64,000 bases of DNA from Ichthyophis bannanicus (taxonomy: Eukaryota; Chordata; Amphibia; Gymnophiona; Ichthyophiidae), in contig CM066033.1 of the NCBI GenBank assembly GCA_033557465.1, positions 13,951,080-14,015,079 of the forward strand, read 5' to 3'. The translations under genes were made by a program, and so were the position numbers. Below, one piece after another: positions 18,880 through 30,963 of this stretch. Below the pieces are notes generated by a model. It did not search any database. It was not told the origin of the DNA and worked only from the letters and a program-made list of their open reading frames with translations. Positions within the stretch are counted from its first letter, which is position 1, and the number at the start of each line of letters is the position of its first letter.

Positions 18880-20559
18880 GATGACAGAAAAAGACCACAA
18901 GGCCCATCTAGTCTGTCCTTCCATAACAACAACTACAACAGTCCACTTTTTACCGTTATAGATACGCTGTGGTGGTCCCATGCTTTTTTGAATTCAGTTA
19001 CTGTCCTCCTCTCTACCCACCTCCAATGGGAGGACTATTCCACGGATCCATACTCTTTCCGTAAAGAAATAGTTCCGCATATCCCTCCAGAATCTATCTC
19101 CCTTCACCCTCATCCCATGTCCCCTCGTCACAGAACTTGCTTTCAATTGAAAGAGGCTCTCTCCCTGAACATTATGCCCACGGAGGTATTTAAACATCTC
19201 AATCATATCACCTCTATCCCGCCTTTCCTCTAAGGGGCACATATTAAGATCCTTAAGTCTGTCCTAATATGCTTTATAATGAAGCCCATTAATCATTTTA
19301 GTAGCAATCCTCTGCACCGACTCCATCCGGTTCACATCCTTTTGAAGGTGAGGTCTCCAGAATTGCACAGGATACTCCAAATGAGGTAGCACCAAAGACT
19401 TATACAGAGGCATTATCACCTCTTTTTTCTGCATGCCATTCCTCTCCGTATGCACCCAAGCATCCTTCTAGCTTTAGCCGTCGCCGTTTCTACCTGTTTA
19501 GCTACTTTAAGATCATCATACACAACCACGCCAAGGTCCCGCTCTTCTTTAGTGGACACAAGAACTTCACCTCCTATACTGTAGAGCTCCCTTGGATTGA
19601 TGCAGCCCAAATGCATGACCTTACATTTTCTAACAGTAAATCCCAGCTGCCAAATTCTAGACCATTCTTCAAGCTTAGCTAGATCCCTCCTCATGTTATC
19701 TACACCTTCCTGGGTGTCTACTCTATTGCAGATTTTGGTATCATCCGCAAAGAGGCAAACCTTACACGACAGCCCTTCCGCTATATCACTAACAAAGATG
19801 TTAAAAAGAATCGGACCAAGGACAGATCCCTGGGGCACACCACTGGTAACGTCCTTATCCTCAGAGTGAGCTCCATTTACTTGTACTCTTTGTCGCCTCC
19901 CACCCAACCAATTTCTAACCCAAGCAGTAACTTTAGGGTCCATCCCTAGGGTGCTCAGTTTGTTTATAAGTCGCCTGTGAGGAACAGTGTCAGAGGCTTT
20001 ACGGAAATCTTAATACACCACATCTAGAGCTCTCCCTCGGTCCAACTCCCTGGTCAACCTGTCAAAGTAATCAATCAGATTTGTCTGACATGTCCTGCCT
20101 CTGGTGAATCCATGCTGCCTCGGATCCTGTAATCTGCTGGACTCCAGAAACCTAAATATTTTTCTCTTCAGAAGCGTTTCCAATAATTTACTCACCACCG
20201 AAGTTAAACTAACTGGCCTGTAGTTTTCAAACACATCCTTACTTCCGCTTTTGTGTAAAGGCACCACATGAGCCCTCTCTCCAGTCCTTTGGCACCACTC
20301 CCGAACTCCAACGAGGCATTGAATAGGTCAGTCAGTTGGAGTTAGTTGCTAGAAAGTCCCCAAGTTCCCTCAGTATTCTAGGGTGTATCCCATCCGGTCC
20401 CATCGCTTTGTCTACTTTAAGTTGAGCTAGTTTCTCACGAACACAGTCTTCTGAAAATTGTTCAAGATGTCCCTCGCTTCTGTTCTTATTTGTGGGTGTT
20501 TTCTGAGGTCCTGCTCCTGGTTCTCATCTGTGAAAACAGAACAAAAATATTTGTTAAGC
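18880..20559 (-). mobile_element. CR1 family B copy, 5' truncated
   Basis: The 3' end (minus strand) is at about 18880 with an ATGTTTTCTATG-like tail. The RT body runs to about 20559, where homology with the 29905-31758 copy stops. Minus-strand blocks include SGVPQGSVLGPILFN, VCLFADDTKICN and LVLPHLEYPVQFWRPHLQKD. The reading frame is cut by several stops and small indels. Confidence 0.85.
19416..19943 (-). pseudogene. CR1-B reverse transcriptase fragment
   Basis: 175 codons holding GVPQGSVLGPILFN, the catalytic FADD and KCKVMHLGCINPRE. The pieces either side (20010-20267 with VPLHKSGSKDVFENYRPVSL; 18994-19455 with the C-terminus) are in other frames. Nonfunctional relic. Confidence 0.75.
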
Positions 20560-21093
20560 AAAACCCTTTTAAGAGCTACGGTCAGAGAAGCTAGCAATGT
20601 AATAAACTAAAACAAACAAAGAAACCCTCAAATCCTGTACCGTTTGGTGTGTGGAGACTGGTTAGGAAAGCCTCAAAAGGGACAGGGCACAGGAGCCTTT
20701 TATGCAGGCTTCAACTGCACTCAGGAAACAGGCCCACTAACTCCTGATTAGGTGTTTAGCAGTTTATAAACCTGAGGAGGTTACTGGAGTCAGCAACCTA
20801 CTGTGCCTCAAGTAAGTTCCCCTAAAACAGCAGAAATGAAGTAACCTTGCTTTAAAAAAATATACACAAAACCCTTTTAAGAGCTCCAGTCAGAGCTCTT
20901 AAAAGGGAGTAGTCTACCCGCAGAGCCATAGGGGGCAGCTGATGGAGGAGTGAGACCTGTGGGCGGGATCAGTGTTGAAGCATGTGTGTGTGGTTAAAAG
21001 GGCTGGTGGGGTTGGGGGCGGTGGAGGGCGCTTCTCCATTGTTGGCAGGGGGGAACATTATTGATGAGCATGATGCCATCTGATTTAGCCAAG
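20560..21093 (+). other. Non-coding stretch with a repeated 18-mer
   Basis: AAAACCCTTTTAAGAGCT occurs at about 20560 and again at about 20868. The second copy forms a palindrome with AGAGCTCTTAAAAG. The rest is unassigned. Confidence 0.45.
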
Positions 21094-21945
21094 AAGAACA
21101 TAAGAGATATGCCATACTGGGTCAGACCAAGGTCCATCAAGCCCAGTATTCTGTTTCCAACAGTGGCCAATCTAGGTCATACGTACCTAGCAGTTTACCC
21201 AAGGGACACAGGTTCACAATGCTTGTATTGGTTCAAGCATTGATAGCCTGGGTCCCTTCTTAATAATGGTTATGGACTCTCCAGGAACTTGTCCAAACTT
21301 TTTTTTAACCCAGCTACACTTACAGCCTTTACTACTTCTTCCGGGAACAAAGTACAGAGTTTGATTACATGTTGAGTGAAAAAATATTTTCTTTTATTAG
21401 TCTAAATAGTTTACCCTGTAGCTTCATCGCATGTCCCCTAGTCTTTCTATATTCTGATAAGGTAACAATGATCTACGTTTACCCGTTCCACTCCGTTCAT
21501 TAATTTATAGACTTCTATCATATCTCCCCTCAGCCGTCTCTTTTCCAGGTTAAAGAGCCATAACTTTTTAGCCTTTCTTCATATAGGAGTATCATTCCAT
21601 CCCGTTTACCATTTTGGTGGCTCTTCTCTGAACCTTTTCTAAAACGCTATATCCTTTTTAAGATAGGGGAGACCAGAATTGCACACAATATTCAAGGTGC
21701 GGTCTCACCATGGAACGATATAGAGGCATTATAATATCTTTTGTTGTATTTTCCCTTCCTTTCATTATCATACCTAGCAGTCTATTTGCTCTCTTGGCTG
21801 CCGCTGCACACTGGGCCGAGGGTTTTAACATGGCATCCACGATGACGCCTAAATCTTTTTCCTGGGTGGTGGTTCCTAATGTGGAACCTTGCATTGTGGT
21901 AACCATAGTTTGGGTTGTTCTGTCCCTAGGCATAAGCTAAGAACT
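21094..21945 (-). mobile_element. CR1 family A 3' fragment
   Basis: Starts with ACATAAGAGATATGCCATAC (3' tail and 3' UTR on the minus strand) and extends through the C-terminus and thumb to the codons for KDLGVIVDAMLKPSAQCAAA near 21860. Truncated at about 21945. Multiple frameshifts. Confidence 0.85.
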
Positions 21946-22363
21946 TTAGTGGCCCAGGGAAGGTGAAGTTCAGTTTTTTGCAGTTCTTATGGGTTAAGAC
22001 AAGCCACAGTAGATAATGTAATTTACAGTAATGCATTTTGAATATTAATGAAACTGACTGAGATGATTATACATTCAATACATATGAACAGTCCTTAAGG
22101 GTTTGCGTGCAGCTGTTCAAAGGGTCACTGATTGCGCTGTGAAGCTTTTAGGCAGGGATGAGTTGGCTCTGGCAGAGGTAAGGTGCGCAACGGGGTGCAA
22201 ATGTTCAAATGGTCACTGCACTGCTCTGCTTTGCTGCTGTTGCCCCCCCCCCAAATGGTGCTGCTGTAGGCAGACATCTGGTCCAGTTTGTGGCTGTGTC
22301 CAGCCTTGTTCGGAGAGCAGAGGTGGAAGAGAGATATTTGAAGGATCAGGGAAGGCTTCCTTT
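21946..22363 (+). other. Host flank left of the ERV remnant
   Basis: Non-coding, with a run of about ten C at 22243-22252. It ends in AGCA (22364-22367), the target duplication of the retroviral insertion. No gene recognised. Confidence 0.4.
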
Positions 22364-22367
22364 AGCA

Positions 22368-22762
22368 TGTAGCAGCAGAGCGCAGACAAACCAATAATAC
22401 CAGGAGTCAGTTCAGAAGGTCCAAACATTTATTTGTGCACAAGTCTCAAGCAAGATCAAATTCAAAATGGGACTGAGCGATGGTCTCTGGCAATACAACA
22501 ACTCTTATAGATTTTTTACTCCATTCTGGGTATAGGAAAACATTTCATTGGTCCCGGTAACCTCCCGTACCTCCCGTACCACCTCTATAGGTTCCGGTAC
22601 TGATATGGCTATCCAGCTTTGCTGAGTTCTAATTCTACAATAGCAGCATATTGGGAATGTGTAATTCCTTGGGCCTCTCCACAGGCTTAATTAACAGGTC
22701 AAGCTGGTTAGGCCTGTCTGCTTATGTCAGACACCATGGATCACAGGCCTTCGCCTACCACA
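22368..22762 (-). mobile_element. LTR of ERV family 2 (short form)
   Basis: On the minus strand it runs from TGTGGTAGGCGAAGGCC to GCTGCTACA. A TATA-like CTATAAGAG (complement of about 22503-22511) and AATAAA (complement of about 22428-22433) are in order. AGCA flanks both ends (22364-22367, 22763-22766). It is 395 bp, about 280 bp shorter than the related LTR at 26093-26781, mainly through one internal deletion. The ends and the GAACTGACTCCTGGTATTAT block are shared with ERV family 1. Confidence 0.85.
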
Positions 22763-22919
22763 AGCACATTAGCAAGGAAATGCCTGTTAAAAAAAAAAAA
22801 AAAAATTTTATATATAGGTGATACCAATGAGGGCATATCTCCATTCCGTGCTTCTCGAGGGAGGAACAGTTAAGCAGCATTATTCCTGCAGGATTATACG
22901 TCTGGGGATTTACTGTCAT

Positions 22920-23250
22920 GTGCATTTCTTACCTTTTCAGCGCCACGCAAAAGATATTTGGGCCTGTAATGTGTTGGCTAACATATCTCCGTCCCAGTAA
23001 TGGCACCTGGACATTGCATAGGCATATAGAGGAATTGATGGGTTATTTGCTGTCCTCTCCAGACTGCATATGCGATTCTGAGGAAAAGGTTGTTGTGACT
23101 TTGGCACCAGTTGCCTCCAACAATGGGGGCTGACTGCTCGCCCGGAAAAAGGGGGCTATCTTTTTGGCCTACTAATGAATGTTCTGCTTCCAGACTCATC
23201 GACCATAAAGTTCATAACTTGGTCTATATTTGTATTCGACCCTAGGCTCC
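22920..23250 (-). pseudogene. Retroviral protease remnant
   Basis: Minus-strand frames contain an active-site-like FMVD followed by a Ser/Gly motif, and downstream HQFLYMP plus the conserved glycine-rich end of retroviral protease, in different frames. The active-site triad is altered and the frame is broken. Confidence 0.55.
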
Positions 23251-23739
23251 TGGAGAACCTCAAGCGACATTCGGGAGCCCGGTCCGGTTCTGTCCACGTC
23301 ATCTTCGTCGTGGGCGACGGTTGCTGGCCAATGCTTGAGATGGCCTCTTTTGCCTATTTCCCTAGCTGAAACTGTTCTCGATTGGCCCCGCCGCGATTCC
23401 GGGGACGGCCTCTTCCTCTTTCTCTCCATTGAGCATTCTTCTCTGTTCAGCTCTGGTGGGGCGTCTTCGAGTTGCGAGTCATGTATCTCTCCAATGTCGT
23501 TCCTCCTTGCAGTAAGGCGCATTGTTTCATGCCTAGCTGGGGGCGGCCTTCACCTCGGCCCAGCTCTCTTCCTCTGCTTTCCTTCGAATAGGGAAAACCT
23601 CCCCTTTTCTGTTCAAGATGGCCGCAGCCAAAAAATCAGCTTTCTTCTTTCATCTTTGGAACACCTTCTTTCTCTGCCTTTCATTATCACGATTCACCTA
23701 CACCTTTATGGAGCGACTTCCCAGTAACTGAGTTGCAGT

Positions 23740-24300
23740 CCATTGCCCCGCAAACCCCTCTAGTTTCTGTAAATTTAAGTCTACATGTCCTGGCTGAGAC
23801 TGGATTTTACAAAGGCAGAAGCATTATGCATACACTTCCTGGTGCATACTGGATCATAGGGGGTGTACATTCTATAACCTTCAGTCAATCTCGCAATAGA
23901 ACACTGCTGTGGATCTCATCAGAGACCTTGGTTAAATTTCTGTCAAATTTAGAAAGAATTCATAGCTTTCTGGCCGCCCCCTTTTCCAAGACCTTTGCAG
24001 AAGGCCTTGGCACGAAACCGGGCTAAGGGCTCTGGATCCCTCTATCCTGTATTCGGATCCCACCGGGGGGGTCTTCATTTGGAATTCTCTTGTGAGCTGC
24101 CTTCTTTGCGATTATCTATCCTTGCATCCTCCCTTTCCCCCTGGAGCTATGGGGTTATATGCCAGCAATCAATGGCTGCTTTTTCCTAATTCGTGTCCGC
24201 TCCTCTGTAGTAAAAAAAGTAGATAGGAGCTGACGGCAATATGCCCCATGTAGGTTTGGGTGGGTTTCCTTGAAAGTGATTCACTAATGATGTGAGTTCC
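23740..24300 (-). pseudogene. Retroviral capsid remnant
   Basis: Disconnected minus-strand pieces show a NLTKVSD block and a following YTP-like block, then a hydrophobic segment, in the order seen in the gammaretroviral capsid C-terminal half. Stops and frameshifts every 20-40 codons. Confidence 0.45.
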
Positions 24301-26092
24301 TGGGGCTTATCAGTATAGGAGTCGTAATGTGTCCTCCCGTTTTAACAACTCAGTAGTCAAGAGAAGGGTCAACATACAACATAACTTAGGAGGTACCGCC
24401 ACCACTCATATGTAATCCTCATTTCTTACGGGCACTCCCGGGAATTGCCGTAAAGGCCTCATTTTCGCAGTAGAAGTCCTTTCTAGATCTGAGGGGAATT
24501 TTCGTAACTCCTAAAAGGGGCTTTCTCTTCTTGTAAGTGCGCTTAGTCTAGGGCATGCTTTACTTTTAACTGAGCTCATACTAACAGTCGTTCTTCACAC
24601 TGTCAGCAGCAAGCAGGGAAGCCTCTGTTTCATCTTGCGCTTCTCTCTCTTGACTCCACTCTATCTTCAGTCTCAGTGGAATCATCCTCCTAATCTAAAA
24701 GGGGCTTATCTTCCCTTTACTGTTCGGGTGGTGGTTCTGGGGTTGGCTCTCTGGCGTCCCGCTGCCTCCCGGGGGATCTGGGGGGGGACGAGGTGGCACC
24801 CTTACTGGACGCTGGGCTTGGGGATCCGCCTACGTATTACTTCTGGGGATTCAGGATCTGTCCAGGAGGGTTTCCGTCTAGGCTGTGTGAGTTATCACTT
24901 CTGAGGATTTTCTCAACCTGTCCCTATCGTTTAGTCTGGGCTTACCCTTTCTGCCTTTGATCTGTTCGTGCTAACATTATTCTGCACTGATCCTCATAGC
25001 AGCGCTTGAACAAGGAGGCGGGTCCTCACAAATAACCAACCAGTGGAATCTATGTAGTTGTACTGATCGGGGGAGTGCGATACTCGAACTTTCTGTTGAA
25101 GTGACTGAATAATTCCTATAGTAAAGGTTCCCTATCGGGGCCATACAGGGTCTAAGTAGAGGCCAATCCCTGCGGCACAAAATATGTAATCGTGGGGCAG
25201 TCATCTTAATTCCATAATCTCCTTGAATATCATTCCGTAAAGGGTGTGATCATACATTGTAATGGAGTGTTCCTAGTAGGACCCGCCCATCCCATTGCGA
25301 TGTGTTGCGCACGGCGCGAAACAGCAAACAGAAGGGAACAACGGAGGGCGGAACCGTGGTAAGGGGGCATCCCGGCCCTAGAAACATATAAGGGAAACAA
25401 ATAAACAAGACAAGAAGACAGTCGCTTCCCCACTTTTACGACCTGAACGCGGTCGCCCAGTCAGGAAATGCGTTACTTCAGGGGTATATGCCTTAGCTTG
25501 GTCAGTGATGCAGGACACTCTCATCCTTCACCTTTCAATCACACAATCAGTTGCTAGCAACGTATCCCAAACCCACAATTCAATTATCCTCGATTCGGAC
25601 TAGTCTTGTTCAAATTCCAAATGCAAAAGAAAGACGGGAGTTTTCGCCCCGCGAATACTAATGCAGGGTTAATAGGTTCGTTATTTGAGAGGTGCTCAAG
25701 CTCTCTTACAAGTTCCAAGTTCAAAATTCCAAGATTCAACTGGCAGTAATCTGCTCTTATCTCATCCTGTATAGACATACCAAATCAAAACAGTACCTCA
25801 CTGGATCCGGTCCTTCAAAGTTCCCAAGCATGCGAATGAGTTTGGACCTCGGACTCCTTCCCCCTCACTCGGGTTCGAGGTGTTGGCTCCAGCCAGGCCC
25901 GGCAAACACGCCAGAGGTCCGACCAACTCCCTCCGATGCAAGGGACCGGTGGCGCCAGGGCGCGAACCCACCCCCCGTCGGAAGGGACGCGATCCCGGCC
26001 GGGACCAAACCTGTAGAGGCGGAAAGTCGTGGTATATTGCCCGATATACCCTCTATTATCCAACCTTCCCGGCCAACGACACCAAGAATTCA

Positions 26093-26781
26093 TGTGGCAG
26101 CAGAGCGCAGACAAACCATAAATACCAGGAGGTCAGGTCAGAAGGTTCCAAATCATTTATTTGTGACACAAGTTTCAAGCAAGATCAGAATTCAAAATGG
26201 GTGAGCGATAGTCTCTGCAAATACAACAACTTTATATAGATTTTTTACTCCATTCTGGGGATAGGAAAACATTTCATTGGTACCGTTGTGGTACCGCCGT
26301 ATTACCGATAACACCTCTTATTGGTTCCGGTAAATGATATGGCTATCCAATAATGTCTTTTGAATGGGCTTCTAGCACCTGCTGATACCCCTTCTAGTTC
26401 CCTAATTACAATGGTCAGTTCACCCATAGCTTTTGATACTTATTTTGCCTCCAAGGCCATTTAAACAGTTCATCAAAATCCATGTGGGGAAGCAGGGCCT
26501 GTAACTTTTTCTTTCAACACCATTTAATTAAATGACTAGAAGCTGTTGTTCCCTCTGCATCAGTGGGACTTTAAACGTATTTTCTCTGTATTTTTCCAAG
26601 ATTCATTCGGCGTATCTAAGCTCATTCAGCTTTTGACTGAGTTTAAATTCTACAATAGCAGCATATTGGGGAATGTGTAATTCATATGGGCCTCTACACA
26701 GGCTTCATTTACCGGTCAAGCTGGTTAAGGCCTGTCGGCTTATGTCAGCCACCATGGATCACAGGCCTTAACCCACCACCA
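26093..26781 (-). mobile_element. LTR of ERV family 2 (long form)
   Basis: Related to 22368-22762 along both ends, but with about 280 bp extra in U3 (about 26350-26630). Poly(A) signal complement at about 26155 and TATA-like complement at about 26230. On the right it abuts AGCACATTAGCAAGG, the same 70 bp that also sits right of the short LTR. In minus-strand order this is the 5' LTR of the remnant. Confidence 0.8.
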
Positions 26782-26785
26782 AGCA

Positions 26786-27634
26786 CATTAGCAAGGAAAT
26801 GCCTGTAAATTATATATAGGTGATACAATGAGGGGCATTCCCAGAGGGCCTTTAGCCAGTGTTGGAGCAAGGGGATTTCTGGCAGATGTGTTGACTTGGA
26901 AGAGCAAAGCATGTTGGGAGAGACGTGGTTGTGGGGGCTTGGAAGGGCTGGTGGAGCTGAGACTGGCCCTTGGATACTAAGGCAGCATTTACTGGAAATA
27001 ATCCAGCTTGTGCTCCTAATTATGCTGAAAATTCAAAATCCCAACTGTCATGAGTAACAAGGAGATGAAGGGTCAGCTGCCTTAAATCAGCTCGGATTCT
27101 ACCAAATCCGATATCAAGGTAGCCAGGGGTGAGATGAAAGCATTTAATAAAGTAGGGCCAAAACAGGACCCTGAGGGCCACCCATATGGACAGCGGTTAG
27201 CGATTGCAAGAGACTATTAGCATTTATTGACACCTAAAAAACATGTCTTGAGGTCTAGGAAACAGAAAGCAATTCAGAAGCGACATCAGGAAGCTAATTA
27301 TGTTCGAAGCATGTTTCTGTTCTATTGTTACCCCACAGCCAAACGCCAGAACTTCAGTGCGTGGGGAAGGGGGGAGTTATTATTTTGGTATGATCCATTG
27401 TAAGACTGGGTAGGTTGCAATTTAAAAGACATAATATTTTACATAAATAAAAATAACATCCCAAGCAGACACATAAATACTAGTGATCGGCTCAGCAGCA
27501 GCTTGCTCAAAGGTTCTGGGTGGCAAAAGGAATTATTTGGGATTGGACTGGACTGGAGGGACGCTATGGAATTGCCAGGATAACTAGAGACAAGACTCCT
27601 GGGTTCTATCCCACGTCCAGAAGATGAGCACTGA
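26786..27634 (+). other. Flank with a LINE RT relic
   Basis: The minus strand near 27125-27195 reads GPQGPVLALLY, a decayed match to the PQGS RT block of L2/CR1 LINEs. The rest is unassigned non-coding sequence. The first 70 bp duplicate 22763-22832. Confidence 0.4.
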
Positions 27635-27915
27635 GACTTCCTCCTGACTTTGGTGATGTCACAATATAAGGAGGTTGAGCTCCTTTCTCCAAGCCAGTAT
27701 CCTCTGTCTTCCAGCAGATGGCAATGGAGACATTCTCGACGGTGATGATGTCAAAGTATAGAAGGAGGGTGAGCTCCTCCCTCCATGACCGTATCCTCGT
27801 CTTCCAGCAGATGGCACTGAGAAATTCTCGACTTTGGTGATGTCACCAGTATGAGTGAGGGGTTGAGCATCCTCCCTCCAAGCCAGTATCCCTCAGTCTT
27901 CAGCAGATGGGGAAG
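27635..27915 (+). repeat. Three tandem units of about 90 bp
   Basis: Units at about 27635-27735, 27736-27828 and 27829-27915 each contain GATGATGTC/GGTGATGTCAC, GAGCTCCTCCCTCCA-type sequence, CAGTATCC and CTTCCAGCAGATGG. Substitutions and small indels separate them. Possibly part of a retrotransposon 5' UTR, since a gag-like region follows; this is inference. Confidence 0.65.
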
Positions 27916-28655
27916 AAATCAATTGGCAGATTCAAAAATAATAATAAAGAAGGGGCAGGTTTTCAGTTGACCAGAGAGCTCATCAGGCTTTGTGGTATAA
28001 AGTGGATTGCTGTGGTGGAGTCTTTGTAAATTCATGCCTGTAGGGTACAAACGCACCTTGGTTGCCTGAATCGCTCCTGAGGACGGCATACACCCAGTGG
28101 TTTCTGGTCCCTAACCCCTGTCTAGAAGGCATCCAAACCATACTGTCAGCCTTCAGTGGTCTTTGCAGGCAAAAGGGGGCCAAGCTGCTTTAATTTCTTT
28201 GTAATGTTGGCTATTCGTCATGCGGTCAGGCGTCACTTGACGCTTCTAGGACTCTGGGCCTCAGTGGTAAGTTTGGGATCCATTGCAGGTGGGGGATCAG
28301 TTGTGTTTACGGGCAGTGTGCCGGCGCGCTGTCATAGGGTAGGTGTGAACTTGTGTGTTGGCTTTGACCGAGACAAGTTGGTTCCTTGCAAGAAACTGAG
28401 TTTTTTATCAGGCTGTCAGTTTTGGCAGGCATCACAGATCTTTTGTCTCATGCCTAACTGGACATTTTAGGCCCCTTTAAGGGACGGCAGGGATTGCTTT
28501 GGCTCCTGTTCTTGGGGGGGTGAGCGATCAGGCAGTCAGACCGGACTTACTACTGCCCCCCATAAAGCAGGGTCCCCCCTGGGGGAATCTTGACACGGTA
28601 TCCTCCCTAAACTACGGGAAGACGCCACCTTGGCGCGGTTACCTTCACTTTTAAG
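27916..28655 (+). other. Non-coding, possible 5' UTR of the following gag-like relic
   Basis: No gene recognised. A self-complementary GGGTCCCCCCTGGGGGAA lies at about 28569. If the relic downstream is a DIRS/Ngaro element this would be its leader. Confidence 0.3.
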
Positions 28656-28657
28656 CT

Positions 28658-29600
28658 ATGGACGCGCACTCTCGCCAGAGTTTTGCTTATTTGGAGGAGG
28701 ACCACATTTCAAGGGTATTCTGACTTTTGCTGACCCAAAGGATTGGAAGCTCGGTGAAGTTTCGTCTTGGCTCCGGGACCTGTGAGCATTGGATGAGCCC
28801 AGTGTTGTGAGTTTTTGCCAAGAGGATCCTCGTGGCATTAATTGTGCACTTTTTTGGCCAGCCCTTCATTCTTCTGGAACCACAGACAGGGGATCTTCTA
28901 AGGCGGGCCTCAACTCATTACGGAGCATCAGGGTGTTTTGAGACTGACCTCTTTCCTGTCCATAGGATCCTTAAGCAGATGATCGATATGGACTGGGACG
29001 AAGTTCATAACGAGGGATTTGCTGCGGCTGTTAGGACAATGCAGCGGCCTGTATCCCATTCCATTGAGTGAGAGGCATCTCTGGAAGATGTCCAACATGG
29101 ATGCCATGGGGATCCGTAGTGACCACGACGATCCACAATCCCTGTGGAAGGGAGAGAGTACGGCACTTGATGATGTGCAGGATAAGAAATTGGAGAACTT
29201 TAGTTAAAGCAGGCATTTGAGGTGAATGTGTTGGCCTTAAGCTCCGCAGACAGAAGCTGTTATGTGGCCAGAGCCTGTACAGCATGCAGGGGCAAAGGGC
29301 CTTATCGGGATCTGATGACTGAAACCTCGTAGCTTCTACCTGAGGAGGCACGGCTGGAGTGATGTATTTGGCCAATTACATTCTAATGAACTTCGAGTTT
29401 CCACCAATGGTATGTAGAGTGGTGGCAGCTCGACGGCTCTTGGGGTGGTATAACGTTGGTGGGTGGTTGTCCTCTAAGACTCTGCAGTGTAAGCTCCCTT
29501 TAAAGGACAAGATCGTGTTTGGGGATGCCTTGGAGATGTTGGTCAAACGAATTTGGGGAGTTCAGGCTGGCTACGTTTCCTGATGACAAGCCAAAGGCTA
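28658..29600 (+). pseudogene. Possible DIRS/Ngaro-type gag relic
   Basis: Plus-strand frames give MDAHSRQSFAYLEEDHISRV, MIDMDWDEVHNEGFAAAVRT, then KQAFEVNVLALSSADRSCYV and LPLKDKIVFGDALEMLVKRI. The last two resemble the helical Gag (LAP2alpha-like) region of tyrosine-recombinase retrotransposons. Stops and frameshifts break it into at least four frames. No RT follows. Confidence 0.4.
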
Positions 29601-29689
29601 GTAAGCTGACCCTGGTGTTGAGGGATACGTCTTAAGATTTACATCATTTTCTGAGCAGTGCAATTGGCCCGTTATTAAATGGGACATTA

Positions 29690-29904
29690 TCCTTTTTTTT
29701 TTACTTTTTTTTTTTTTTTTTTTTATTTTTTTTTTTTTTATTTTTTTTTTTTTAGGGTGGAGGTAGAGACCTTGTGGATGGTGGTAGGAGAAGACTGGTC
29801 AGGGGTTGTTTGCAGGATCTGGGGCCAGTTCAAAGAAAGCACAATGAGATGAGGGGGGCCCAGGCAGGGTGGTACAGGTTGGGGATCGTCTTCACCAGTT
29901 TTAG
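29690..29904 (+). repeat. T-rich tract and unassigned flank
   Basis: 29692-29753 is almost pure T with single A/C interruptions, resembling the complement of a poly(A) tail. 29755-29904 shows nothing recognisable. Confidence 0.5.
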
Positions 29905-29971
29905 AAACATAGAAACATGATGACAGAAAAAGACCACAAGGCCCATCTAGTCTGTCCTTCCAGAACAACAA

Positions 29972-30936
29972 CTACAACAGTCCACTTTTTACCTTTAGAG
30001 ATCCTCTGTGTTGGTCCCATGCTTTTTTGAATTCAGTTACTGTCCTCATCTCTACCACCTCCACTGGGAGACTATTCCACGGATCCACTACTCTTTCCGT
30101 AAAGAAATATTTCTGCATATCACTCCTGAATCTATCTCCCTTCACCCTCATCCCATGTCCCCTCGTCGCAGAACTTGCTTTCAATTGAAAGAGGCTCTCT
30201 CCCTGAACATTTATGCCACAGAGGTATTTAAACATCTCAATCATATCACCTCTATCTCGCCTTTCCTCTAAGGTGTACATATTAAGATCCTTTAGTCTGT
30301 CCTCATATGCTTTATAATGAAGCCCATTAATCATTTTAGTAGCAACCCTCTGCACCGACTCCATCCTGTTCACATCCTTTTGAAGGTGCGGTCTCCAGAA
30401 TTGCACAGCATACTCCAAATGAGGTCGCACCAAAGACTTATACAGAGGCATTATCACCTCCTTTTTCTGCTAGCCATTCCTCTCCGTATGCACCCAAGCA
30501 TCCTTCTAGCTTTTGCCGTCGCCTTTTCTACCTGTTTAGCTACTTTAAGATCATCAGACACAACCACGCCTAGGTCCCGCTCTTCTTTAGTGGACAAAAG
30601 TACTTCACCTCCTATACTGTATTGCTCCCTTGGATTGCTGCAGCCCAAATGCATGACCTTACATTTTTTAACATTAAATCCCAGCTGCCAAATTCTAGAC
30701 CATTCTTCAAGCTTAGCTAGATCCCTCCTCATGTTATCTACACCTTCCTGGGTGTCTACTCTATTGCAGATTTTGGTATCATCCGCAAAGAGGCAAACCT
30801 TACCCGACAGCCCTTCCGCTATATCACTAGCAAAGATGTTAAAAAGAATCGGACCAAGGACAGATCCCTGGGGCACACCACTGGTAACATCCTTCTCCTC
30901 AGAATTTCTAACCCAAACAGTAACTTTAGCGTCCAT
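29972..30936 (-). pseudogene. CR1-B ORF2, RT C-terminal half
   Basis: Two frames that overlap by four bases. 30454-30936 has GVPQGSVLGPILFNIF and VCLFADDTKICN with the catalytic Asp pair. 29972-30457 has SLVRPHLEYAVQFWRPHLQK, TLEERRDRGDMIEMFKYLCG and KYFFTERVVDPWNSLPVEVV, ending in a stop. A single frameshift separates them. In the first frame VRNSEEKDV lacks about 10 residues present in the 19416-19943 copy. Confidence 0.85.
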
Positions 30937-30963
30937 CCCTAGGGTGCTCAGTTTGTTTATAAG

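Larger units (their letters stand above)
22763..26092 (-). mobile_element. Degenerate gamma-type endogenous retrovirus interior
   Basis: Read on the minus strand from the LTR at 26093: a possible primer-binding site at about 26067-26086, a matrix-like segment near 25130-25260, capsid C-terminal landmarks near 23740-24300, a basic nucleocapsid-like region near 23200-23520, and the end of a protease near 22920-23250. Each is split over several frames by frequent indels. RT, integrase and env are absent. Old defective copy. The order and residue pattern fit class I (gamma/epsilon-like) retroviruses; no intact gene remains. Confidence 0.65.

Noticed and set aside
23230..23727. 165-codon plus-strand frame inside the ERV
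   Set aside because: It lies opposite the minus-strand nucleocapsid/protease region, which has recognisable retroviral landmarks.
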